A stretch of 64,000 nt of DNA from Arsukibacterium indicum (GCF_019100565.1 NZ_JAHRID010000001.1:865194-929193), one strand, 5' to 3'. Positions 52,242-59,505 are shown, counted from the first letter of the stretch. Numbers and translations: made by a program. The notes: generated by a model not told the origin, from the letters alone.

Positions 52242-52537
52242 AGCCATTTAATCTCACCGTTGCTGCTAAAACCGATTTGCGAGATATCGCATTGTTCACC
52301 CAGCGTCGCTGGGGAAAAGAGCAACGAAATATCTATTTAAAACAATTTGATGATTCATTTTGGCTTTTAGCAGAAAACCCCGACATCGGTAAAACATGCG
52401 ATGAAATCAGAATCGGATATCGTAAATTCCCTCAAGGTAGCCACGTCATCTTTTTTCAACAGATTGGCAGTCAACAAATTAAAATCATCCGTATTCTTCA
52501 TAAGAGTATGGATGTTAATCCGATACTTGGCGCATAA
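52238..52537 (+). CDS. parE: ParE-type toxin (cassette, reversed)
   Basis: A 99-residue ParE/RelE-family protein (FNLTVAAKTDLRDIALFTQRRWGKEQRNIYLKQFDDSFWLLAENPDIGKTCDEIRIGYRKFPQGSHVIFFQ). ParE toxins poison DNA gyrase. It overlaps parD by ATGA. Its TAA falls in the R'-end TAAC of the next attC (52535). Confidence 0.9.
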   Translation: MKPFNLTVAAKTDLRDIALFTQRRWGKEQRNIYLKQFDDSFWLLAENPDIGKTCDEIRIGYRKFPQGSHVIFFQQIGSQQIKIIRILHKSMDVNPILGA

Positions 52538-52600
52538 CGCTTTGCTTACCAGAAAATGACGAGCGCCAGCGAGTTATTTTTCCGGTGTAGTAACTTGTTA
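52535..52600 (-). repeat. attC 2
   Basis: Bounded by TAACGC on the plus strand at 52535 and CTTGTTA ending at 52600. This is the attC of the yefM-yoeB cassette. Confidence 0.85.
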
Positions 52601-52623
52601 GCTGCCTTGTCCAAGGGTCGAAT

Positions 52624-52890
52624 CTAATAGTGATAACGGCACGAGATTATCGTAATCGCATTATCATCAACTGCGTACACCAACCTGTTCGTATCATCTA
52701 TACGTCGGGACCAAAAACCAGCTAGGTTTTCCTTTAACGGCTCTGGCTTACCAATGCCTTCAAATGGTGAGCGTTTAACATCGTTTATAAGCTTGTTTAT
52801 TCGTTTGAGTGTTTTTTTGTCCTGAGTTTGCCAATACAGGTAATCGTTCCAGGATTCGTCAGTCCATGACAATAAACGACTACTCATCAA
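52624..52890 (-). CDS. yoeB: YoeB toxin (cassette)
   Basis: An 88-residue ribosome-dependent mRNA interferase: LLSWTDESWNDYLYWQTQDKKTLKRINKLINDVKRSPFEGIGKPEPLK ... FWSRRIDDTNRLVYAV and the C-terminal ISCRYHY. The catalytic Glu/Arg/His set (Glu in PFEGIGKPEPLK, Arg in SRRIDDTNR, final His-Tyr) is present. Second gene of the pair, overlapping yefM. Confidence 0.94.
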   Translation of the reverse strand: MMSSRLLSWTDESWNDYLYWQTQDKKTLKRINKLINDVKRSPFEGIGKPEPLKENLAGFWSRRIDDTNRLVYAVDDNAITIISCRYHY

Positions 52891-53134
52891 TCAAGTCTCT
52901 GCAGCTTACCTTGCCTGCCTTGAATTGTTTAATTGAGCGATTCAAATGCTCAGCATTGGCAGGTGAGCGCAGTAAGTGCACCGTTTCCATCAGACTGTTG
53001 TAGTAGTCTAGCGACATAACAACAGCATCTTCCGAATCACGCCGGGTAATGATTGCTGTATCTGCGTCATTAACAACGGAATCTAAAACCGCTTTCAGGC
53101 TATTTCTTGCTTCTGTAAAAGACACAATTCTCAT
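52880..53134 (-). CDS. yefM: YefM antitoxin (cassette)
   Basis: An 84-residue Phd/YefM-family antitoxin (MRIVSFTEARNSLKAVLDSVVNDADTAIITRRDSEDAVVMSLDYYNSLMETVHLLRSPANAEHLNRSI). Start at 53134 is supported by GGAGG 7 bases upstream. It represses its own promoter with YoeB. Points to a self-contained TA cassette. Confidence 0.94.
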   Translation of the reverse strand: MRIVSFTEARNSLKAVLDSVVNDADTAIITRRDSEDAVVMSLDYYNSLMETVHLLRSPANAEHLNRSIKQFKAGKVSCRDLIDE

Positions 53135-53145
53135 ACAACCTCCAC

Positions 53146-53193
53146 ATGTACGTTTCACGGGACAAGTATAGCCTCAAACCTTAACATGTACAA
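53146..53193 (-). promoter_or_regulatory. yefM-yoeB promoter and operator
   Basis: On the minus strand TTGTAC (53193-53188), a 17-base spacer and TATACT (53170-53165) form a good promoter. The palindrome TGTACA (53187-53192) overlaps the -35 and ATGTAC (53146-53151) lies just before the ribosome site. E. coli YefM binds palindromes with a TGTACA core, so autoregulation is likely. Confidence 0.75.
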
Positions 53194-53220
53194 TATGATG
53201 AACATGTTGGTTGTGACAGC

Positions 53221-53289
53221 TAACGCCCGCCACAAACGCAAGCAACTTGTTGCGAGTCGAGCGCTGAAGGCGCGTTGTGCTGGCGTTTG
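53221..53289 (-). repeat. attC 3, interrupted by an insertion sequence
   Basis: Plus-strand TAACGCCCGCCACAAACGC at the left, palindromic core CAACTTGTTGCGAGTCGAGCG, and then GGCGTTTG at 53282-53289, where the expected TTA is replaced by IS-derived ATAATCATTG. The right end of the attC is therefore lost. Confidence 0.8.
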
Positions 53290-53368
53290 ATAATCATTGA
53301 GCCTTCTCCCCCAGCTTTGCCAGATTGGCTAAGCTGGGAGGCGACCAAACCAAAAAGGAGAAGACCCA

Positions 53369-53745
53369 ATGAAATTTTATACTACACAACATCCGTACTA
53401 TTGTGGAATTGATTTGCATGCCCGCTCTTTATACGTCTGTATTCTGGATGCGAATGGTGACACCATCTTACATCGCGAAATCAAAGCATTACCAGAACCT
53501 TTGCTCGATTTATTAGCACCTTACATCGGCAATATTGTTGTCGGCGTTGAATGCATGTATTGCTGGTACTGGGTCAGCGACTTTTGTGCTGAACACGGTA
53601 TCGATTTTATTCTCGGTCACGCTTTAGATATGACAAATTCTTCAGGAAAGAATTTGGACAGCTTCAGCAGGCCCGAAGGGAAAAGTACAGGACGTACTTT
53701 TTAAAGCCATTCATGGCGGCAAGGCCAAGAATGAACGCATTGTTT
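53369..53745 (+). pseudogene. IS110-family transposase fragment with 70-bp insertion
   Basis: The frame reads YYCGIDLHARSLYVCILDANGDTILHREIKA, then VGVECMYCWYW and LGHALDM, typical of IS110 N-terminal DEDD domains (Asp in GIDLH, Glu in GVECMY). At 53633-53702 a 70-base insert breaks the gene; after it the reading KAIHGGKAKNERI resumes where the family expects it. The gene then stops at a palindromic repeat. Not functional. Confidence 0.85.
53633..53702. repeat. 70-bp insertion with hairpin AAAAGTAC-AGGAC-GTACTTTT
   Basis: The 70 bases between the two homologous parts of the transposase gene end in a perfect hairpin (about 53680-53700). The origin is unknown; it may be a small repeat element (MITE- or REP-like). 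Confidence 0.6.
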
Positions 53746-53758
53746 GGCCCGTAACAGG

Positions 53759-53809
53759 AAAAGGGCACAGATCTATTTAGATAATTAAATAAATAAATCT
53801 GTCCCTTTT
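53759..53809. repeat. REP-like palindrome AAAAGGGACAGATTTATTT
   Basis: AAAAGGGCACAGATCTATTT (53759-53778) is nearly inverse-repeated as AAATAAATCTGTCCCTTTT (53791-53809). This motif is a familiar REP palindrome near IS200-like Y1 transposases. It sits directly where the IS110 transposase is cut off, and next to the 3' end of the gene at 53830. Confidence 0.65.
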
Positions 53810-53829
53810 TGCATCTTTACCCGATGGCA

Positions 53830-54582
53830 TCACTGGGAAATAGGCACAACACCTTCTACTGTGCACTTACCATCGACCATCTGTGCATTTTTCAGCGTTG
53901 CCTTTTTCCCCATTTTTTTTATCTCAGAGCGAATTGCAAAAAGTGTATCTCTATCCAATACCGGTTTAATTTCAGCTTTACCAGCGCACTCATGATTTGG
54001 CTTCTTGACGGGCATGCCGTCTTTACCCAGTAATCGAAAGTGGACAAAACCACGGTGTAAATTAAACACAGACACTGTCATATCTCCTATGGCATAATTG
54101 CCATTCGCTTGCCCATTAGACTCATCAGGCTGATCTTGCTTTTGCTCCTTCTGCGTACTTGTTAATTCTTCACCGCTTTTCAGTACCTTAAACTCTTTAA
54201 ACGTGCAACCCACTGAACCAGCCACACCGTAGTGTCGCTGTACTCCCGATAGTTCGACCTTGGCACCAACATGTTTATTTTGAAAAGCAATGTACTCTTC
54301 AACAGTGTAACTTTCGTCCTTATAAAAACCTCTACAGGTTCGATAAGTGCTGTCGCCAAGATTGATTTGCAAAGGATACTTCGCATTAAAACCATGCACC
54401 CTTGCCATATTAGAAAGAGAAGATTCGTAAATTAAAGGTATGTCCGTAAGGTTATTATTAATGATGGTTCCACGTACTACCCCGATCTCTTCCGAGCGAG
54501 TGATAGTCGTGTTATTAGCCAGGGCCTGCAGGGAAAATAAAGCGAATAGCACTACTAAGATCGATTCTTTTTTTGATTTCAT
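53830..54582 (-). CDS. Exported protein of unknown function (cassette)
   Basis: A 250-residue protein with a signal peptide (KESILVVLFALFSLQALANN). The mature part contains Cys at several positions (YRTCRGFYKDE, SVGCTFKEFKV, HECAGKAEI, DGKCTVEG) and no known domain. It is the gene next to attC 3, so the IS insertion damaged the attC of this cassette. AT-rich codon use compared with the core. Confidence 0.65.
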   Translation of the reverse strand: MKSKKESILVVLFALFSLQALANNTTITRSEEIGVVRGTIINNNLTDIPLIYESSLSNMARVHGFNAKYPLQINLGDSTYRTCRGFYKDESYTVEEYIAFQNKHVGAKVELSGVQRHYGVAGSVGCTFKEFKVLKSGEELTSTQKEQKQDQPDESNGQANGNYAIGDMTVSVFNLHRGFVHFRLLGKDGMPVKKPNHECAGKAEIKPVLDRDTLFAIRSEIKKMGKKATLKNAQMVDGKCTVEGVVPISQ

Positions 54583-54648
54583 AGATATTATCCTTGTTGA
54601 CTTTGGGTGATTCTTGGTTGCAAATCAAGTTGGATGACCCCTTGATTT

Positions 54649-55020
54649 CTAAACTGACTTCTTACACTTCATCATGACATGATCCAAAAACTCTCCATTT
54701 GATTCCCTGCTGATTGCCGTTGAGTCAACACCGCATTTGAAACACGAGTATATTGGCTCCGGTAGCTCGTACTGTTTTTGAAACTCCTGAAAAGATAAGT
54801 CAGCCTGAACCGGAGTATCTATACAGCGTACTGAAACTGTTCTAAAGCCAGCCTCAATTCTTTCTTCTACTTCCGATATGGTCTCTTCGGGAAGCTGCTC
54901 TGTTAAAGCAATTCGACATCCTGGTGCAGTGAATGCGACGCAACCAATTGTCACCATATCTTTATCTGAGACGAAAGTGAAAACTGGGAAAGTTTCACGG
55001 CAATACTGACACCTGGATAT
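54649..55020 (-). CDS. Zinc-ribbon-like protein with unusual start (cassette)
   Basis: The ATG at 54957 gives a 102-residue protein, but the frame is open upstream to a stop at about 55040 and reads ISRCQYCRETFPVFTFVSDKD before that ATG. A CxxC there (codons at 55011 and 55002) pairs with a second CxxC (CFKC) in the C-terminal part, suggesting a zinc ribbon. No ATG, GTG or TTG precedes it; ATA at 55020 follows AAGGTGAGG by 5 bases and could be the start. The start is therefore unresolved. Confidence 0.5.
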   Translation of the reverse strand: MSRCQYCRETFPVFTFVSDKDMVTIGCVAFTAPGCRIALTEQLPEETISEVEERIEAGFRTVSVRCIDTPVQADLSFQEFQKQYELPEPIYSCFKCGVDSTAISRESNGEFLDHVMMKCKKSV

Positions 55021-55060
55021 TGTAACCTCACCTTCTTAGAACATGGCAGCTCTAGTCAGT

Positions 55061-55152
55061 TAACGCCTTTGTTTAGCGGCGCCCATGTCGCGCAGCGAAA
55101 TGGGCGTCCGGTGTAGGGCCTAAGGCCCGGAACGGACTACAACTACTGGTTA
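55061..55152 (-). repeat. attC 4
   Basis: Plus-strand TAACGCC at 55061 and GGTTA ending at 55152, with the central palindromes GCGCCCAT/ATGGGCG and GGGCCTAAGGCCC. A 92-bp site of its own subtype. It belongs to the cassette at 55173-55415. Confidence 0.8.
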
Positions 55153-55172
55153 TGTGACTGATTCACCAAATC

Positions 55173-55415
55173 TTATGAGTCAATGCCGATCAAAGAATCA
55201 ATGCCGTCATCCAGGATCGTTGCTTTCGCCTCGTCTAGGGCTGCTGCGTCAGTATCGAATTCATCGTCCCACACCGTGGAATTGCCGAATTCATCTACCA
55301 CTTCGAGAATCCAGCCACCAGTGTCACCACGGTAGATGTCTACTTTGACGGTTTTCCCGTCAGCCGCCAGTTCCTGGCACAAAGGGCTCATCTCGACTTC
55401 AAATTTATCTTCCAT
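55173..55415 (-). CDS. Hypothetical acidic protein (cassette)
   Basis: An 80-residue very acidic protein: MEDKFEVEMSPLCQELAADGKTVKVDIYRGDTGGWILEVVDEFGNSTVWDDEFDTDAAALDEA. The conserved-looking core GGWILEVVDEFGNSTVW suggests a small alpha/beta protein known from several proteobacteria. Function unknown. Confidence 0.7.
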   Translation of the reverse strand: MEDKFEVEMSPLCQELAADGKTVKVDIYRGDTGGWILEVVDEFGNSTVWDDEFDTDAAALDEAKATILDDGIDSLIGIDS

Positions 55416-55446
55416 TCACGATCTCCAGGATGGAATTTTGTACACC

Positions 55447-55521
55447 TAACGCCCGCCTAAGCGGCGAGCAACTTGTTGCGAGTCCAGCGGCTGAAAGCCG
55501 CGGTGCTTTAGGCGTTTGTTA
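55447..55521 (-). repeat. attC 5
   Basis: Plus-strand TAACGCCCGCCTAAG, core CAACTTGTTGCGAGTC, and GGCGTTTGTTA ending at 55521. The terminal TTA is the stop codon of the next gene. Confidence 0.9.
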
Positions 55522-55878
55522 AGTTTTTTGACCGGCATTCCTAATACCATCAAAGACTTCTTCATTAATTGCAAACTCATCAAGCTCTTTCTGCTCTTTC
55601 TTATTTGGGAGTTTGTATTTGCCAAAAACGCTGGCCACATGTTCAATTTCTTCAACCTTACTAGCAATTTCTTTCAGGTGATAAGAGAGATCGTCAATTT
55701 TCTCAAGAATCTCGTCCTCTTTTTTCAATAACTCAGCTCTTTGATAATAATGATCATTATTGTAGTTATTATTAGTGCTTTGGCTATTTTCTAGCTGTTG
55801 TAATATTGAACCGAGCCTCCAGAATATTCCCAAGAGAACGAGAATTATCACTACCAGCAGAATGTATAAGTTGTCCAC
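55519..55878 (-). CDS. Membrane-anchored coiled-coil protein (cassette)
   Basis: A 119-residue protein: an N-terminal membrane segment (LYILLVVIILVLLGIFW, residues 4-20), an Asn/Tyr-rich linker and a coiled coil (RAELLKKEDEILEKIDDLSYHLKEIASKVEEIEHV). No known family. Its TAA is the R''-end TAA of attC 5. Confidence 0.65.
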   Translation of the reverse strand: MDNLYILLVVIILVLLGIFWRLGSILQQLENSQSTNNNYNNDHYYQRAELLKKEDEILEKIDDLSYHLKEIASKVEEIEHVASVFGKYKLPNKKEQKELDEFAINEEVFDGIRNAGQKT

Positions 55879-55894
55879 GATTTCTCCAAAAACT

Positions 55895-55979
55895 TAACGC
55901 CCAAATTTAGCGCGGAAAGCCGCGCAGCGGGTTGACGTCGCAGCCAGCGCTTTTTGCTGGCGATAAAATTTGTTTGTTA
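55895..55979 (-). repeat. attC 6
   Basis: Plus-strand TAACGCCCAAATTTAGCG ... GCTGGCGATAAAATTTGTTTGTTA, 85 bp, nearly identical to attC 10, 18 and 20. Its last TTA is the stop codon of the NYN gene. Confidence 0.93.
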
Positions 55980-56522
55980 GCGCCGGTACTCAACGCTATC
56001 ACCAGAAACCGAAATAACATTATCACTAACAAGCTGATTCAAATAGCCTTGTATTGCAAGTTCATTGCCTTTGATTCGCATGTGAGAGGCAATATGTTTA
56101 CGTAGTGATGCGACTTTTTTAGGCCTTTTATCCTTGGGTTTTGATGTCAAACTTTGGAGCAGCTTGGCACTGATATTTTCCACCGTAGCAAGCTTGATAT
56201 GCTTGCAGGTACGGCCATTAGCTTTTATGTGAGCAATGAGTGGAGTAAACCCGTTGTCATTTGAGATTATGTCGAAAGTTACGTCTTTACCAGCAGCGCT
56301 ATCATACCGCCCAAGATAATAAGACAAATGAAAATCCAAGTTATTTGACTGCGTTGCCTTAAGCTGAACGATGACTATTTCCAGTGGTATATCATATTTT
56401 TTCTCACCGAAATCAATTTTGGGTTGTTTAGCACCAAGAAATACAATGATTTTCTGATAAGCCGAAAGGTCAATTTTTTCTAAATTACCGATGTTTTCGT
56501 AATCAATAAATGCCCACTTCAC
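55977..56522 (-). CDS. NYN/PIN-like nuclease-family protein (cassette)
   Basis: A 181-residue protein with the NYN/LabA-like Asp pattern: FIDYENIGN near the N-terminus, DFHLSYYLGRYD and VTFDIISNDNGFTPLI. The acidic residues (Asp7, Asp in LDFHL, Asp in SNDNG) could bind metal, as in PIN-domain RNases. A basic helical tail follows. Nuclease activity is inferred from the family. Stop codon is in attC 6. Confidence 0.75.
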   Translation of the reverse strand: MKWAFIDYENIGNLEKIDLSAYQKIIVFLGAKQPKIDFGEKKYDIPLEIVIVQLKATQSNNLDFHLSYYLGRYDSAAGKDVTFDIISNDNGFTPLIAHIKANGRTCKHIKLATVENISAKLLQSLTSKPKDKRPKKVASLRKHIASHMRIKGNELAIQGYLNQLVSDNVISVSGDSVEYRR

Positions 56523-56544
56523 TGTGAACTCTCCTTTTTAGCGC

Positions 56545-56616
56545 TAACGCCCCGCGCATGCGCGCGAACTTGTGAGCGTCGCAGGGGCCGCAGGCCCCGA
56601 ATGACGCGGCTTGTTA
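56545..56616 (-). repeat. attC 7
   Basis: Plus-strand TAACGCCCCGCGCATGCGCG ... CGCGGCTTGTTA; the GCGCATGCGC palindrome is exact. Its TTA is the stop of the next gene. Confidence 0.85.
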
Positions 56617-56919
56617 TAAGTATTTGCCACTATTCACTAATTCCTGAAGCTTAATAGATGTTAAGTGACCATATTGGCTATACATAGACTTAGTATTTTG
56701 AGAAGCATTTGAGTGCCCAATAATACCGGCAACAGATTTATAATTACCTATTTTGGCCTTTACAGAGCCAACTGGTAAGCCGGAAAAATGAGCTATTTCC
56801 TTAGCTAAGGCACTCAGCTTATTTCTGGGAAACTTAGCTTCTTCAAGTTGCTTGTACGCTAATAAACATCGCAATTCATTCAAGTCGCTCCAACGTGAGC
56901 CGCTTCTGTATCCAGCCAT
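56614..56919 (-). CDS. Small protein with HNH-associated-type helical domain (cassette)
   Basis: A 101-residue basic protein: WSDLNELRCLLAYKQLEEAKFPRNKLSALAKEIAHFSGLPVGSVKAKIGNYKSVAGIIGHSNASQNTKSMYSQYGHLTSIKLQELV. This pattern occurs as a stand-alone protein and as an N-terminal part of some HNH endonucleases, so it may bind DNA. No nuclease domain is present here. Stop is in attC 7. Confidence 0.6.
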   Translation of the reverse strand: MAGYRSGSRWSDLNELRCLLAYKQLEEAKFPRNKLSALAKEIAHFSGLPVGSVKAKIGNYKSVAGIIGHSNASQNTKSMYSQYGHLTSIKLQELVNSGKYL

Positions 56920-56944
56920 TTACGCCGTCCTCAATGAATACTTA

Positions 56945-56997
56945 TAACGCTGCCAGCAGGCGCGCTGCTGTTTGGCGTCGCTTGCCTGGCCTTGTTA
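56945..56997 (-). repeat. attC 8
   Basis: Plus-strand TAACGCTGCCAGCAGGCGCG ... CTTGCCTGGCCTTGTTA, about 53 bp. It is the attC of the serine-hydrolase cassette, separated from the gene by a truncated copy of the repeated cassette. Confidence 0.75.
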
Positions 56998-57140
56998 GCA
57001 GCCCACGCTGAACTTGCTCAGCTCGCCGCACTGGCAAACCTGAACAACAGCAAGCTGCTTTATTAAAAACTATACCGACAAGCTGCGATACGGCGAGCCA
57101 ACCGGAACCTGAAAACTGTTTTAGCGAAGCCAAGAAGAAT
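56998..57140 (-). repeat. Repeated cassette, copy A (truncated, fused behind serine hydrolase gene)
   Basis: About 140 bases match the 3' half of copies B, C and D (FASLKQFSGSGWLAVSQLVG-like frame on the minus strand). There is no attC between this segment and the upstream gene at 57151, so it is part of the serine-hydrolase cassette. Possibly a cassette fusion. Confidence 0.75.
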
Positions 57141-57150
57141 AATGCGACAA

Positions 57151-58233
57151 CTAATTCGGCAATATAATGGTCTGGACCGAACGGACAAGTGTATGCGACC
57201 AGACTCCATCCTTATTGCCATTGGTCAAATAGGCGACAATATAATGATCATCCAGATTGTTATCGAACAGGACACGCACCCTTACCTTGGTGCCACCATC
57301 ATGACCAACTTCGCGCCAACGCCCCCATTCACCATAGTCCCAACCATTTGCAAAAAAACCAGTAGCACCATTTTCAAGTTTAAAGGGCTGCCATAGGCGA
57401 AGCAGTTCTGCTTTTGACACAATACGCCCATGCGCTACGGCGGACATAAATTTACCTAAATCATCCAGCGTCATGTACGCCCCTCCATGTGCGATGCTGT
57501 AATCTGGCCATGAGATAGACAGATCAGGCACAACCTGGCCTGTTTCCGCCCGATAGCTTTTAACAAGGCGTGTCTGAGGCACATCAGCAAGATTGAGCCA
57601 CGTCTCTTGAAGGTTAAGCGGTTCAATGATTTTCTGGCGTAACAGCTCGCGGTAAGGCGTATGAGTTATGGCCTCGAGTACAGCAGCAATCACCAGATTG
57701 TTGGTATTGGTATAGCTTGTGCGCTCACCCGGCGAAAATACAAGCGGAACGTTGTGTAACTTTGCAAATACAGAATCCAAGCTGGCTGGGAACGGGCGCG
57801 AGAAATCATTGCTGTCAAAATACTCAGGAATGCCCGAAGCATGATTTAGAAACTGCTCGATACGAATACTACGCCAAGAAAGCGGAAGATTGTCGACATA
57901 AAGTGAAGCAGGCGCAGAAAAATCAAGTTTTCCCTCTTCCTGTAACTTCGAAGCGAGCGTGATAGTGAATAGTTTAGTGATGGAGTAGACCGGAAAGACC
58001 GTCTTCGGCGTTACCAGTGCACCATCTTCGATCGCTGTACTACCAATGGCATTGCGATACAAAATCTCGCCGTTGTGAAGTACAAGCACTGCCTGGCCGG
58101 GAATCCCGTGCTTTTGCGCATTCTCGAGCAATTGAGCATCAATTGCAGCGCGGTAATCGATAGTTGACGGCTGAGTACATGCAGTACAAAGAGACGACAA
58201 ATAAAGTAAAACAATCACACTGAATTTAGTCAT
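57151..58233 (-). CDS. Beta-lactamase/DD-peptidase-family serine hydrolase (cassette)
   Basis: A 360-residue exported protein (MTKFSVIVLLYLSSLCTAC..., possible lipoprotein). The class C/DD-peptidase triad motifs are present: SITK (catalytic Ser in YSITKLFTI), YTN (SYTNTNNLVI) and HDGG (VGHDGGTKVRV). Such proteins are often esterases or DD-peptidases; lactamase activity is not implied. It is one of the largest cassette genes here. Confidence 0.85.
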   Translation of the reverse strand: MTKFSVIVLLYLSSLCTACTQPSTIDYRAAIDAQLLENAQKHGIPGQAVLVLHNGEILYRNAIGSTAIEDGALVTPKTVFPVYSITKLFTITLASKLQEEGKLDFSAPASLYVDNLPLSWRSIRIEQFLNHASGIPEYFDSNDFSRPFPASLDSVFAKLHNVPLVFSPGERTSYTNTNNLVIAAVLEAITHTPYRELLRQKIIEPLNLQETWLNLADVPQTRLVKSYRAETGQVVPDLSISWPDYSIAHGGAYMTLDDLGKFMSAVAHGRIVSKAELLRLWQPFKLENGATGFFANGWDYGEWGRWREVGHDGGTKVRVRVLFDNNLDDHYIVAYLTNGNKDGVWSHTLVRSVQTIILPN

Positions 58234-58289
58234 TTAACATCCATATCTAAAGAGAACATCGCTATTACACCGACCTCGCTTTTGCAAGC

Positions 58290-58348
58290 TAACGCTTAGC
58301 TCAACGGCGCGGCTTGGCGCGTCCGTTGTAGCGTCTTGTTCTGTGTTA
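58290..58348 (-). repeat. attC 9 (first copy of duplicated segment)
   Basis: Plus-strand TAACGCTTAGCTCAACGGCGCG ... GCGTCTTGTTCTGTGTTA. Identical to attC 17. Confidence 0.85.
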
Positions 58349-58478
58349 ATTCGTTTCGGAACAACATACTGCAACTTTCCTTGTTGTTTTGCGAGAAGAT
58401 CGTTCTCTTGGGAACGACTCGCCGGGGACGTGACAGTTTGAACCTTACTTGAAGCTGGCTGGCTTTGTCCGACTGCAT
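58296..58478 (-). CDS. Possible 60-residue cassette ORF (copy 1)
   Basis: MQSDKASQLQVRFKLSRPRRVVPKRTIFSQNN... ending NKTLQRTRQAAPLS, where the tail is translated from the attC itself. No ribosome site is obvious. The same ORF occurs at 61895. It is probably a non-coding cassette; kept as a weak candidate. Confidence 0.25.
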   Translation of the reverse strand: MQSDKASQLQVRFKLSRPRRVVPKRTIFSQNNKESCSMLFRNELTQNKTLQRTRQAAPLS

Positions 58479-58604
58479 GCTAGCATCAGCGGCGACGCAA
58501 GCGCTTCAAGCGTTACATAAAAGTACAAACTCTTCAATCCGATTTCGTTATATACAATTAACCTTTAAATTACATTTCAATCTAACCGTGCTTCCGGCGA
58601 GACA

Positions 58605-58689
58605 GAACGCCCAAATTTAGCGCGGAAAGCCGCGCAGCGGGTTGACGTCGCAGCCAGCGCTGTTTGCTGGCGATAATATTTGTTTGTTA
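58605..58689 (-). repeat. attC 10
   Basis: Same subtype as attC 6, with AACGCCC in place of TAACGCCC and GTTTGCTGG in the core. Belongs to the DUF4279 cassette. Confidence 0.92.
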
Positions 58690-58704
58690 GGGCCGATAAC
58701 CCCT

Positions 58705-59121
58705 TCACTCGTCCGAACCACTATAAATATCTAAATTTAAGACAATCTTACGCTTGCCAAGTGCCAACATAATTTCAGGTGACAAGCTCAAGCCATCATT
58801 CCAGTTGCCCATAAACAATCCGCAGAACATATCAACTTCGTAGTTTTGGTGAAGCTTTTCCCAAATAGCTAAGTCACTTGTTAGTTGGGATAAGATTTCC
58901 TCAATCTGGGCGTTGAGGTCTTCAGGCACTCTCTTTCCGGCATGCAGATGCCAACTACCTGTTTTAGCAATATGCACTTTTCCACTGCTTTTGCCGACCT
59001 CTTCATCACCTTTCTTTTTGCTTTTAGTTGCTTTAGCGCCAAGCAAATTTGATACATCTTCAGGTATTAAATCATCCCCGAAAATTCGTAGAGTTGCTTG
59101 TGAATGCTCAAGTACACCCAT
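58705..59121 (-). CDS. DUF4279-type protein (cassette)
   Basis: A 138-residue protein, start MGVLEHSQATLRIFGDDLIPEDVSNLLGAKATKSKKKGDE. DUF4279 pattern: GSWHLHAGKRVPEDLNAQIEEILSQL and WNDGLSLSPEIMLALGKRKIVLNLDIY. The start at 59121 is taken because reading further upstream goes through the attC. Function unknown. Confidence 0.8.
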   Translation of the reverse strand: MGVLEHSQATLRIFGDDLIPEDVSNLLGAKATKSKKKGDEEVGKSSGKVHIAKTGSWHLHAGKRVPEDLNAQIEEILSQLTSDLAIWEKLHQNYEVDMFCGLFMGNWNDGLSLSPEIMLALGKRKIVLNLDIYSGSDE

Positions 59122-59130
59122 AACAGGCCC

Positions 59131-59209
59131 TAACGCTAAGCACACGGGCGACGACCGCGCAGCGGTTGGCGTCCCAGCGGCCACAGGCCGCGAGTGATGC
59201 GCCTTGTTA
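59131..59209 (-). repeat. attC 11
   Basis: Plus-strand TAACGCTAAGCACACGGGCG ... GATGCGCCTTGTTA, 79 bp; similar to attC 21. Confidence 0.85.
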
Positions 59210-59495
59210 GCAGCTTGAATGACAACCCGCGCGGCACTGCCGCACTGGCGAAGCTGAACAAGTACACCAATTTGCAAATTTAAAAACTAACCAGCCAGCT
59301 GCGACACAGCGAGCCAACCGGAACCTGTAAAACTCTTGAGCGAAGCCAAGAAGAACAACGCTACCACCACCACCGTTTGCAACAAACCCACAAACGGGCG
59401 AGCTTTGACTATTTGCCAGTGCCGCTTGAAAAGCCAAACTCGAGCAATGCCGGAATAAAACTGCTGACTGAAACCGTTAAAACCCGAACACCTGC
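59210..59495 (-). repeat. Repeated cassette, copy B (full length)
   Basis: A roughly 285-bp cassette whose minus strand encodes FVGLLQTVVVVALFFLASLKSFTGSGWLAVSQLAG then a stop. Strongly similar to copies C (59545) and D (60497). Confidence 0.85.
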
Positions 59496-59505
59496 TAACG
59501 CTCAA
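59287..59505 (-). CDS. Possible small hydrophobic protein (copy B)
   Basis: A 72-residue ORF with one membrane segment (LLQTVVVVALFFLASL) and the conserved FTGSGWLAVSQLAG end. Compared with copy C there are about five synonymous and three conservative substitutions in the shared core. No ribosome site is visible and copy D has a premature end, so coding is not proven. Confidence 0.3.
   Translation of the reverse strand: MSVSRCSGFNGFSQQFYSGIARVWLFKRHWQIVKARPFVGLLQTVVVVALFFLASLKSFTGSGWLAVSQLAG

Larger units (their letters stand above)
53290..53745 (+). mobile_element. IS110/IS1111-family element, decayed remnant
   Basis: The left end (53290-53368) is followed by a transposase fragment from 53369. 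It starts abruptly inside an attC, as expected for the IS1111-attC subgroup, which targets attC sites. The right end is missing; only the left end and about 40% of the gene remain. A hairpin CCCAGCTT/AAGCTGGG (53310-53338) lies in the leader. Confidence 0.8.
58289..58661 (-). repeat. Exact 373-bp duplication, copy 1
   Basis: 58289-58661 is identical base for base to 61888-62260 (offset 3599). It includes attC 9, the whole cassette and most of attC 10. The first difference is G against T at 58662. Confidence 0.97.

Noticed and set aside
57151..58233. An antibiotic resistance beta-lactamase
   Set aside because: The motifs (SITK, YTN, HDGG) are shared with esterases and DD-peptidases, and nothing specific to a lactamase is visible.
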